The notes under the pieces were generated by a model. That model was not told where the DNA came from. It made no database searches and was given only the letters and a program-made list of their open reading frames with translations. This document shows, one piece after another, positions 32,743 to 42,924 of a stretch of DNA of 64,000 nucleotides. Every line of letters begins with the position of its first letter. Position 1 is the first letter of the stretch. Made by a program: the position numbers and the translations under genes. Source of the DNA: Phytoseiulus persimilis (lineage: Eukaryota > Arthropoda > Arachnida > Mesostigmata > Phytoseiidae); contig CM075101.1 of the NCBI GenBank assembly GCA_037576195.1, forward strand, positions 1,488,001-1,552,000, written 5' to 3'.

Positions 32743-35700
32743 GCCATGCGGCGTTCACCACACATATGGAATGCGCACTCGCTGCTTGCCGGCTGCCACA
32801 AGTCGATGAGCAGCAGCAGCAGCACGAGCTCTCCGCTGACCGACGGACAACAATTTTCAGAATTCACTTGCCAATTAATCGGATCGTCCGGATCGATGAG
32901 CCGACTGATGGCCGCTCCGATGACAGCCCGAGCTTATGGCCAGCTTGTTTGGTAGAAGAGCTCGCCCTCGGCCGCACAGTTTCTGTCTTGCTTCGTTCTT
33001 GCTTGCCTGCCTGCCTGCTTGCTGTTTTGGCTGCTGCCTGCCTGCCTGCCTGCTGGTGGTGGTGACTCCTGTTCGCTTGGCTAGGGCGTTGCACTCCTGG
33101 GGCTGGCGGAAGCTGCAGCTTGCAACCCTTCCGGACGCTGCCTGGGGTCGGTCGAAGCGTTTCCAGCGACAGCACTCGGCATCCAGCACGATAACTTATG
33201 CTCGTTCTGCGTTACACTCACTGCTGCTAGTCACCAGACAGACAGATGAATTCGTGTGCAGACGGTCGCTCGGTCGGACGTGTTCACGCTTTTCAGCTTG
33301 AAATCGTCTTGTCAGAGGCCAACCGCTGGTCGCGACAAGGATCGGAGGACCACGCCGAACCTTATTTCTTCAAGTTACGCACAGTGATTGGCTCTCTCGT
33401 TGCTGAATGACCGCAAACACACCGCAAGGTGCGGCCAGATCAACACGGCCGTAGGTGGTGTCCACGGGCCCACGAGGCGGCCAGCAGAGATCAGCGATGC
33501 GCTGGAGTTGCACTTTTCAAATCGAATCGCGCCCAGCATTCGCTCACAAAATTGAAAGAAACACCGTCGAGCCCGCTCTCTGGACCGTCACTCGGCGTCC
33601 GGAGAAAAGCAGCTCGAAGAGATACGGAATTCCATCCGAAACTCAAAGCGACACTCGGCGCTCTTCACGTGGCGCCAGCAGTATCTGCCTCCATTGCATC
33701 AATCAGCCACGAGGGTTCGTGTCGCGTTTCGTTGCTTTTCTTCCGTTTCTTTTGCCAGTTCGATCGGCATTCTGCTCAAACCGTGCCGGATACTCGTCCT
33801 GGAACCGCCGCATCCGATCGACTCCTGCGAAACTGTGGCCGTGCCCCCCTGAAAGAGAATTCGCGCGAGAAGTTTGAAATCGTGGGCATGGCCGAGCATG
33901 CGTTGATCGACTCGCTGCCAGAAAGTTTCAGCTGATCGCTGAAAGCGAGGTCTGGGGTCGACTCGTAGCGGCCATCGTCCCGACAGAACGTCGTTTGTCT
34001 GTTCCGAAGCATGCGGCCCGCTGTCATAAACTCATCTCGCGATTCGAGCTCCTTGCTGCCATTCGTGCTACGAGCCGTTCTCTACGAACGAGATCAACGG
34101 GGAGTCGAGCGGCAAACAATTCACACAGACCTCGATGCATGTGTGTTTCTCTGCCGGCACACTCCGAAATCTCGATCATTCTCGCTGGAGGGGACTAGTC
34201 CGCAGACCGGTCAGAGTCCACTCGAGGTCGCACCAGATCGGTGAACGCCATGATTCTAACCTCAGAGCGTCGTAACCCGTGGAGAAGCCGATTCAGTCTT
34301 GGCAGGCGTCGAACGCGAGTGGATTTCGGACGCCCCGCCTGCTGGTGCCGCTCTGGAATACCGGGGTTATCGCTTCGGTATGAATACCATAATGACTGTA
34401 CCGGCATCATATGTGTGCACTGATGGCAACGATTATGTGTCTTTCAACGAAAAGCATCGCTCCGGCGCCACGGTCAGCCGTGGGACCTCTTCTGAGACCT
34501 TCTGGGGGAGGGCTCTGTCGAACCAAGCATGGGTCTCACATGAAATGCCGCGGGTGAAGCTCGGCTGGGAACACCGTATTTTCCGATGTGCGAGCTGTCC
34601 CTGAAGCGCTTTATGAGCTCCAGTTGGATGCAAAGGAAGGGCGTCAGGGAGAGAGAAACCTCCGAAGGATCTTAGGGGACCATGGGCTATGCAGAAGCTC
34701 CGCCAGGCTCTTATGGGACTGCAGGAAGCTCTCCGAATGTCCGGGAGAGCTCCGACAGATTCGGGTGAAGCCGAGGAAGTAGGAAAAGGTACCATCGAGG
34801 CAATGAGTGAGCTGCGCTTCGAGCGTTCCAAGCTCTGGGGATTTCGAAGGACACCCTGCAGGCGTGGATTGGAGGAGCCGGGAGTAGGGAGAGGTGCGAA
34901 TGCGTGCGAGGAATCGAAGTCGAAGAATCTCGATCCCCGCGATTCGCTGTCGCTCGTGAAATCCAATCCCCCTGGAGAGCTCCTCAGAGAACTTGGTTGG
35001 CTTCTGTCGAACGTGGTCCCAAACGTGAATGGTTCACCGGGAATTCGTAAGCTCATGAGAGAGATTGCTCCGACGCACGGGAAAGGATTCGTTTCAGTAC
35101 CTGTCGGTCGGATTGTCTCAGTTCTGATATCAGGGTTCACGAGAGTTCAGTGACATGATCCGGAGGAATTCACGTGTCGAACGAAAAGAAGCTATCAAGT
35201 ATTACTCCACTCAGCCATGGGTTCGTCGGATACTTTGTAGTTTGACCCAGCCGTCCCAACCAGATTCGCCCCATTCACAATTGGACGACCAGCCGATATC
35301 TTCGACGGAGGATATTGGCAGAAATAAGAGCTATTTAATAACTCTATCAATGCACGTAGTGTCCACTTCTTCGGATCCCGAGGAGGGTTCCTCTGATGAG
35401 ATAATTCCGAGGTCGATTTCGTTTCCGATTTTGTTTCGTTAAGCATCGTTTGCATCGAGCATGAGCAACCGCTCAGTAAGCGTCCTTGGTTCAACTTGTG
35501 AACTGACGAAGGAATGAGACGGATTGTTGCTGAGCGGTGGGCCGATCGGAAGGAGGGGCGAGCTCGTCAAGAGCCGATTCCTTCCAACCCATGAGACGGC
35601 AACAGATCTATGAGGAGAGGACCGCACGTTGGGCTACCTCGGAGGAACGACAACGGAATCAAGTGAGACACACGAGCCTCAGAGCGCTCGGCCTGCTGTA

Positions 35701-37148
35701 TAGTCCTCATCGGTACTGATGATCCATCGAGCGTCCCGACTTGAGTACTGTCGTCATCTCTAGGGGGTCTTCCGTCTCTCCGATATCACCGAGAATGATT
35801 CGGAAGTATTCAGGAGATCTTATCGGCCCAACCCACCTTACTAAGACGGAAGCAATGGCTATGCTCCAGTTGGAGCAGTTCTGAGCATACATCTCTATCC
35901 AGTTTGACGCCATCCCCGAGCCGCATCCTTATGCCCCAGCACCCGAGGCGAAAACCCCTGCACCCCTCTTCACCTCGCTCTGCACTACTGGATTTGGGTA
36001 GTCGCAGTGCGTGGGATTTTTGCGTGGGATCAGGCTGTGAGAAAAGATCTCCCAGTACCATAATAGTTCGGATAGCTCAATGAGAGTTTCGTCCAAAGAT
36101 AATCTCCCGGATTCAATGTCTAGCTTATTCGAGTGCTAAGACACATTGGCCGGTATGGGTGCCTGCCCCACGAGGGCAGAAATAATCCTCTAGCGCGCGG
36201 GGAAACGCCCATTGCACACGGAAAGTGTGCACAGCAATGGTTCCCAAACTCCTTGTCGGGCTCTCGTCATCAGTAATATTGTCAAAGAGTGGAGCGGAAC
36301 TTTTCGACGCCTCTGACATATTCTCCTCTGAGAGTCTCCAAGCTCATGATGCGAGCATAGGCAAACATGCAATACTTCAGGCGGCTGCAGGCGAACAGGA
36401 AATATTCCTGCAATAAATCCGACGATCGACTCATCATTCCCTGAATGTGAAACATTTCCAAGCGCTGTCCTGACGCTCCGATACACAACAGTGGTCTGCA
36501 TTCGAAGAGAATAGGTCCCGAATACGACCAAAGAACGGCGTTCCTCCTGCGGAACTTACTTCGCAGTTATGAGGGAGAACACCGATTCGCGGCTCTAGCA
36601 TCAACTTCGAGCCGGATGCGGCGAAACTTCCTCATCTGTCACTCCATCGTATTTTCTTCCTCGCCCCCCCCCCCCCCCCCGCGGTCCTGGTACGACTCCT
36701 GTTTCCTCTCAAACTCAGAACGTTCCTCAAAACATCCCGAATTCTGCGGTTGGAGACGCGGAACTGGGGTCCTATGCCAGCCTCCCCCGACGCGCGGCGA
36801 CACCGACGCATGAGAGGATCCGACAAAGCTCTTCTTGGGAACGAACCCGACTCACGGCGCTACAAGTGTAACTATGGGCAATTGTGATTGAAGACCCAGA
36901 GTTTCCAGCGAATCTTATTTCTCTTGAAGCACGCTAATGGATCAAGCCCTCCCACAATCTAGGTTTTCCGTTTGCCCACGGGGGCGTTATAAACTGTTCG
37001 GGAAGTCCCCGCTCCGCGAAGAGAAGCGTGGAGTTTTTTGGGGAGGGCTTTCCTCCTCTATGCGGGTAACATAGTGGTCTACCTAGAGCTCAAAGCACTC
37101 GTTCTCCATTTTCGTCACCCCGTCCGTCATTTGAATGAATGCTATCGA
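32743..37148. other. NOVA 5' region and gene-poor spacer
   Basis: The left end should hold the promoter and leader of NOVA (minus strand), including two CCTG-type repeats. From 34.2 to 35.2 kb, fairly long open frames overlap on both strands without any recognisable motif, and I do not call a gene there. A 17-base C run lies at 36664-36680. Confidence 0.5.
33003..33054 (+). repeat. CCTG-type tetranucleotide repeats
   Basis: Two short arrays of CCTG units (33003-33020 and 33034-33054) are separated by a T-rich spacer. They lie about 300 nt upstream of the NOVA frame, probably in its promoter or 5' leader. Confidence 0.85.
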
Positions 37149-38473
37149 TCATCTCGATGATTCCTGCAACGCTCGCTGGAGTTCTTCTCTTCGAAGAGCG
37201 TTCGTCTCGTGTCCTGGCGAGGATCCACCCAGCAAGACCACCGAGTCGCTCCGCAACAAGATAACGCCTCTTCTGAATTCGAGAGTCCCTCTGAGGGAAG
37301 GAAGGTCATCTGGTTAGATAATTGTCCACGATGCGACTCTTTGGCCCAACCCAGGCTCGTTGGTACATGGAGGAACATCGTGGTACTACGCACTTGAGGA
37401 TAACTTTTGAGCCTCGAGGCACTTCAACGGAAAGATTCGGGACCGGTTCGAACTCTACAGCCTGTACACTCTGACTGCCATCGGTCAGCTCCAGCAATAG
37501 ACAGCTATAATGAACGAAGGGAATTGTTTTCACTACATGATGTTGGGATTGTTTCCTGTTCTAGCCGGATCGGTGCGTATTCATCATGCATCCACGAAGA
37601 GTGAGAACGAGCTGGCCTGTCGAACGAACCGTTGGCCTCGGACGTTGGACCTCCTCTCTTCGGGCGTAGGATCGGCGGATACCTCATTGTTCGCATTGGT
37701 CGTTCCTTCAAGATGCCTCAACTGGGAGTAGAACGACGAGCCGATATCTTTGATGGAGACTATCTGCAGGAAAATGTGTCCGTCGAGGACCCCTTTGACC
37801 TGTGTAGGCTGGAAATAGATTCCTCCTGTGAACTCAGGCGTTGCTGCCTCTACCGAAATTCGCCCAGTGGGTGTTCTTGTGCGTCATAATCATCCGATTC
37901 CACCGGGAGAATTACAAAACACCTGGGAGAGGATGGCCGCGCTGCCGCCTTGCGCGCTAGCACGGATGCATACGCAGAAGTAGCCCGTGATCTATCGCTC
38001 AGAATTTCGCAGCCACCCCGTTTCCCGCTCGTCCGTATCAACAGGAGAAGTCGATCCGACGCGTCGAACCTCGGAACGAAGTTCTCCAGAGACACTCACA
38101 GAGATTTCGTTGGGGAGAGAGAATATCCCGATCTGAGCGATGTCCGCGTTCAGGATCTGGAAATTGATGCAGTGCTCAGATTCGTGCTCCCGCCAAGGTC
38201 CCTCACGACTAAGAAATGGTGCTTATCAGCGATTGAGCGGCTCTCCAGTCGTCCCGCCGTGGGGGCGGGGATGAGGTTTTCGTCGACCGAGGGAAGATTA
38301 GGTTCTAGAGGCTGATCCAAGGACTCGTGGGTCCTGAAATCCCTCACCTGTTCATAGCACTCTGGACCAGTCAGCAGAGGATTTTCGGAGATCAAATCCG
38401 TCAGCCACTGTCGAGACACGGGACAATGCTTGAGTCGAAGAAACGCAGATATATCCTGAAGAACACTCTCCAT
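37149..38473 (-). CDS. RMI1: RMI1-like subunit of the BLM/TOP3A dissolvasome, short form
   Basis: Four minus-strand exons (38473-38207, 37808-37630, 37504-37394, 37290-37149) join in phase to 232 codons. Exon 1 gives the N-terminal helical domain (CPVSRQWLTDLISENP). Exon 2 opens the OB-fold (GHIFLQIVSIKDIGSSFYSQL), matching the RMI1 'ALQI.S..DVS...YSQ' block. Exon 3 has LLLELTDGSQSVQAVEFEPVP. Exon 4 has GTLEFRRGVILLRSDSVVLLGG, the RMI1 'G...FR.GVLLL....V.VLGG' strand. RMI1 stabilises topoisomerase III and promotes dissolution of double Holliday junctions. The protein stops soon after the first OB-fold, like yeast Rmi1 (about 240 aa). Human RMI1 (625 aa) adds a second OB-fold for RMI2. The exon 1 donor (GTGAGG) and the exon 2 acceptor are best guesses; an alternative acceptor lies nine bases further in. 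The exon 2 donor is GTTCGT. The start is Met at 38473, because the codons upstream do not match the family. Confidence 0.9.
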
Positions 38474-39806
38474 TTTCGCAGCACCTGGCAAATCAAGATC
38501 AATGAAAACAAGTGGCCGGACTGTCTCATTGGATATCATCAGCTAACCCAGAATGAGCGCTGATGGCTTCGTGATGAACTTTGAGTTTTTCGAACTCAGC
38601 TTTTCAAGCTGGACAGCACCATGATTTGATTCAATTTTGAACAGACGACATCGAGTATCAGAAGTGCTTATCGTTGACCTGTACGGATAATCGGTCATCG
38701 AAGTCATCACGTAAGCTTTTTCGGTTAGAGCCTCCGTAGACTCGGGGTTTTCCCCAACGGCTCGGGCGTTTGTGACCCTGGACGACCATGGCATACGATA
38801 GCGCTCAATTATTCCAAGGGGATACGTGGAATTCCGAGAAACCGAGGTCGAAGGAGTCGCCCGAGTCTGTTGGCATCGAATTTCGAGGATCAAAGTCTGT
38901 CGCAGTGTTCCATGAGGAGCAACAGATTACTACACTCCTGATCGGGTTCGCTAAGCTCGCATTTTCAGGACCGAGAGCCCGCGGCCGCCCGCAACTGTTG
39001 CATCAGGACGGCGCGCTGAAACCCGCGACCTCCATCGTGAAACCCCGCCTATTAACTATCTTTACTATAACTATCAAGATAACTATCATCAAGCTCCGCT
39101 AGCTATCAGTCATAGTCAAGACTCCGAAGGCGAGCTCCATGAAGGCCGCAAGCCCGGGATGTTCGGAACCGAGGGCTGGGAATCGCCGGGCTTCAGCCCG
39201 CAGTCTCCATCTGCGGGCTTTCTATTGCGGTTACCCGACGACATTATGGACCGTGGGCTTGCGGTCCCGGAAATGTGATAAGGAACCGCAGCCGTGATCC
39301 TCGAGCGCATAGATGGGAGAAATACGGACCCGATCAACAGAAAACCGCAGCTTCACCGGAATCCATCTTCAGCTGATCCCGATCCTCCGGCGGCTGCTCT
39401 CGGTGCCAGTCGCATCGGCCAAATCGGAACATCAGCAGCGGAGACAGCAGCAACAAGCCTTGCAGAGCGGCGGCGGCGTACAACAGTAGCTGGGGTAGGC
39501 CGTGCATCGACGGGCTCCTGGATCTGCCTATTTTCCCGACATTTGCTTCGAGTCGGCATATCTGACATCATCAGCGCTCTTTTCACTCCTCGACAACCCT
39601 TTTCGGCTATTTCAAACGATTCGACAGCCAATTAGCGAGTCGTTTCTGGCTGAGACCGATGGGTTGTTATGCAGAAGTACTACGAAATCGTGCAAGCGGA
39701 GTAGGTTGTCACAGCTGCTTCGGTCATTGAGGAAGCAAGCGTCAGCAATTTTGGGTGATCTTCCACAATTTCAACGTTCTACTCCAATACTATTCCTCGT
39801 GCCAAC
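38474..39806. promoter_or_regulatory. divergent RMI1/SSU72 intergenic region
   Basis: RMI1 is read leftwards and SSU72 rightwards, so this 1.33-kb stretch should contain both promoters. I see no clear TATA box. A palindromic repeat lies at 39146-39264. No supported coding exon is present. Confidence 0.5.
39146..39264. repeat. nested palindrome (MITE-like) between RMI1 and SSU72
   Basis: An outer pair, CCGCAAGCCC (39146-39155) and GGGCTTGCGG (39255-39264), encloses an inner perfect pair, AGCCCGCAG (39195-39203) and CTGCGGGCT (39211-39219), with a 7-base loop. The sequence between is partly complementary, so the 119-bp unit folds into a long imperfect hairpin. It could be a small MITE or a structured element near two transcription starts. 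Confidence 0.75.
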
Positions 39807-41318
39807 ATGCCCTCGAGCTTGAGATTCGCCGTCATCTGCTCGAGCAATCAGAATAGGAGCATGGAGACCCACCTCTTCCTCAGGTACGGATGAATCCATA
39901 TAATCCCGTCGTTTCAACCCAAGAAACTCCCTCCTCACGGACTGGAATTTGTTTTTCAGCAAACGAGGATTCAAAGTGAGGTCTTTCGGAACTGGAGACA
40001 AGGTACGTGAAAATACTCGGGTTTCAGATCCGAGTGAATACAGCGCAGATCGCACGGATTCATATACTGAACAGCTTGATTCGATCGCTTCGTCTTGTCG
40101 TAGGTTAAGCTGCCTGGCAACGCTCCAGATAAGCCCAACGTTTACGATTTCGGTACCCCTTACGAAGCGATGTATCAGGATCTGAAGAAGAAAGACCTGA
40201 CGCTTTACACCAACAACGGTATTGTATCGAAAGTCCATGAGTGATTGCTGCGATTCAGTATTGATTCGGGCTAGCTCTATTTCGATTGGAGATCTCCTGA
40301 AACCTACCTCCGTCGCCGTAACACGCATTAACATTTTTTTTTGAGCGCAGGTATATTGAGCATGTTGGACCGGAACAAACGGATAAAACTCGCGCCGGAG
40401 CGCTTCCAACACAACTTTGACATATTCGATGTACTATTCACTGTCGAGGAACGCGTTTATGATCAGGTGTTGGAAGGTAACGATTCTCGGGACGAGTTTC
40501 CCGATTCTGTCTTTGAGTATAGAATAAAAGAAAGCGTCCGTCTGACTGCTTGTTGAATGTTCCGACGAACGAGCTGGTTCCGGAGCAGTGACTCTCTTCC
40601 CGCCTGTCAGCTTTCGTTTCCACCGTTCTAGGGCCTATTGGTTTCCTTAGTCGGGAAAACGCTCATTTGAACTCACAATCAGGACGTGTATCGGCATTTC
40701 TTGAGGCCAGTTACTTTCGAGTGTGCAAGCTCGTAGTTCTGGCGCCATTCCCTCTCGTTCGCGGTAGTTTGCATACGTCATGGGGATGATTTTCGATGTT
40801 GTCTGGCCCGATCGTATGATTGGCTACTGGACCCACCTCGTCCGCGGTCTTACAGGCTAAAAGCTGCTCTTTCTGGCGAGTCACTCCGTTCCGTTCGTTC
40901 GCTCAAGGGAAACGAAAATCGAAGTATTGTTTCGTTTCTGAACGACTCCGCATAACTTTTCATCATTCCTCGTTTTTCCGTTCCAGAGTTTGCCAAACGG
41001 CCCATCCGGTATACGTCACCCGTGCACATAGTCAACATAGACGTTTTGGATAACCATGAAGAGGCTACATTGGGAGCATTTATGTTTTGCGAATTGGCTC
41101 AACTCGTACGGATCGATTGGGGCTTGCCGAAAGCTCATGTTGCTGCAGAATTATCCAATCTCCCTCGCTGCTGCAACAAACGTCGAATAATAGAATTGTT
41201 CCGCTCTGTTTTACAGATGGCTGACTCCGACGACCTGGACAACGACATCGACGAGTTGCTACAAGAGTTCGAATCATCGAAGAATCGGCCGATACTTCAC
41301 ACTGTCCAGTTTTATTGA
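39807..41318 (+). CDS. SSU72: SSU72 RNA polymerase II CTD phosphatase
   Basis: Six exons (39807-39883, 39960-40002, 40104-40218, 40351-40476, 40987-41105, 41217-41318) join in phase to 193 codons; human SSU72 has 194. The CX5R signature CSSNQNR is at residues 11-17, and the acidic loop [14 protein letters not shown] supplies the catalytic aspartate. [12 protein letters not shown], the PNVYDF block and the C-terminal [10 protein letters not shown]...LHTVQFY all match the family. SSU72 removes phosphate from Ser5/Ser7 of the polymerase II CTD and works with the cleavage/polyadenylation machinery in transcription termination and gene looping. All donors are GT and all acceptors AG. Intron 4 (510 nt) is the longest. 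The start is well fixed because the family begins two to six residues before this block. Confidence 0.97.
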
Positions 41319-41874
41319 GGATCCTAACTGCAATTTCCGCGAGAACCAGCGTAATAAACTCATGAAAGAGAGCCATGAGGTCGGCGGGACAAGATTCTCC
41401 GACGATATTTGATGAAGTCAGTTGATCCACAGCGAGCTTCAAGTTTCGGCTCGTTCGGAAACTTCTCGAAACCGAACCCATTGATCAAGATACGAATTCA
41501 CTCTTAGTTTCCGGTGCAACTCCGAGTAGAAGTTCGCAGCTGGTTCCGTTGATCTGGACAGCCGCGAGCGAACTTCGAGGAGGGACGAGGTGGGAGAGCA
41601 ACGAGAGAGATTTCATGATATTCGAAGCCGCAGTGAAACCTCAGACAACGATATTCGTCGAAGTAAATAACCGCATGCCCGCAGAACGATTGCTCGTCGA
41701 GTTGGCAGAGTAAACGTGCTAAGGGACTCTCGTCACGCAGAATTCGGAGACAACGGATAGCAGTCGAAGCCCCCAGCGTGTTGTTTTTCACGAGTGCTCA
41801 TACTGTACAGTTTGATTCCAGCGTTATGGGAACCTTCCTCGATCGAAAGGCGCAAATAGTTCATTGCCCTCAAT
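41319..41874. other. SSU72 3' flank, no gene recognised
   Basis: This stretch holds the probable 3' untranslated region of SSU72 and ends at the foldback element. No coding motif is visible. Confidence 0.5.
41353..41358 (+). terminator. polyadenylation signal candidate of SSU72
   Basis: AATAAA lies 35 nt after the SSU72 stop codon, a typical position for a short 3' untranslated region. Confidence 0.55.
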
Positions 41875-42924
41875 TATTGGGTGCGTGCAACAGTTCTGAG
41901 CGCTAAACTTTGACAGCTCATAACTCCGCTCCCAGGAGTCGCAGACAGATCATAAAGTACTCAAAATAAGAGGAATTTAGTCAGCTTCCAGATGCCGTTG
42001 GATCCAGATCGCGTCCAGATTGAACAAACGGCCTGCCCACACTGACGGTTTTACTGAAAGGGTCGGAAATCGAACGATCGCGATTTTTCGATTCCGGCGA
42101 AACTAAGATTATGACCCCCATGTTTTCTCTTTGGAATCACAAAGCTCGTCGACAATCAAGCTGTTTCAAAAAAAGAAATGAGCGATTCGGCCGCGGCCAA
42201 GCGGAGATATCGGCTTCGTAAGTTTCGATTTTCAGCCCTCTCGATCTATGCTGAGTAAATAGGAATAAAATGGGCTCTCTAAAAAAATGCTTCCTCTTCA
42301 CACAAAGACGAGCCAATTTGAGATACTGCACAGCACATGCTATAGCCGGGTTCAAGGCTCCAAAAACATGTCATATTATCCAATTTCAGGATTTCCAAGA
42401 GTTTCCAGGGAAAATCGTGCCGGTGGCGGCGAACCCAAAAATTGGATCAGATGACATATTTCGAAGCTTCGAGCCCAGCTATGCGGCATCTCGAATTGGC
42501 TCGTCTTTGTGTGAAGAGGAAGCATTTTTTGAGGAGGCCCATATTTTTCCCATTCACTCAGCATAGATCGAGAGGGCTAAAAATCGAAACTTACGAAGCC
42601 GATATCTCCGCTCGGCCGCGGCCGAATCGCTCAATTTTTTTGTTTGAAACAGCTTTATTTTCGACGAACTCCGTGATTCCGAAGAGAAAACAGGGGGTCA
42701 TAATCTTAGTTTCGCCGCAATCGAGAAATCGCGATTTTTCGATTTCCGACCCTTTCAGTAAAACCGTCAGTGTGGGCAGGCCGTTTGTTGAATCAGGACG
42801 ACAGCATCTGAAAGCTGACTGGATTCCGCGTATTTTGAGTATTTTGTGATCTGTCTGCGACTTCTGGGAGCGGAGTTATGAGCTGTCAAAGTTTAGCGCT
42901 CAGAACTTTTTCACGCACCCAATA
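41875..42924. mobile_element. foldback (snapback) element with ~500-bp inverted arms and TA ends
   Basis: The left arm (about 41875-42386) and right arm (about 42439-42924) are inverted copies of each other with scattered mismatches and small indels, separated by about 50 nt. Both ends read TATTGGGTGCGTG going inwards, so each outer boundary is a TA, as expected for the target duplication of the Tc1/mariner superfamily. Termini of the TTGGGTG type are known in mariners. Strong internal landmarks occur in both arms: TCGGCCGCGGCC, CTCGATCTATGCTGAGT and CTTCACACAAAGACGAGCC. No transposase frame is present, so this is a non-autonomous element. Open frames inside it are by-products of the repeat. 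Confidence 0.9.

Noticed and set aside
34433-35140. A 235-codon minus-strand frame with a 154-codon plus-strand frame overlapping it
   Set aside because: Neither has a motif, start context or splice context I can defend. Overlap on both strands is typical of chance openness in balanced-composition DNA.
39771-40412. A 213-codon minus-strand frame over SSU72
   Set aside because: It lies opposite the well-matched SSU72 exons and crosses their introns. The plus-strand exons reproduce a full-length conserved protein, so this is a shadow.
42137-42849. Open frames on both strands within the foldback element
   Set aside because: The two frames are the same sequence read from the two inverted arms, with shared peptides. 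They follow from the repeat and do not indicate a gene.
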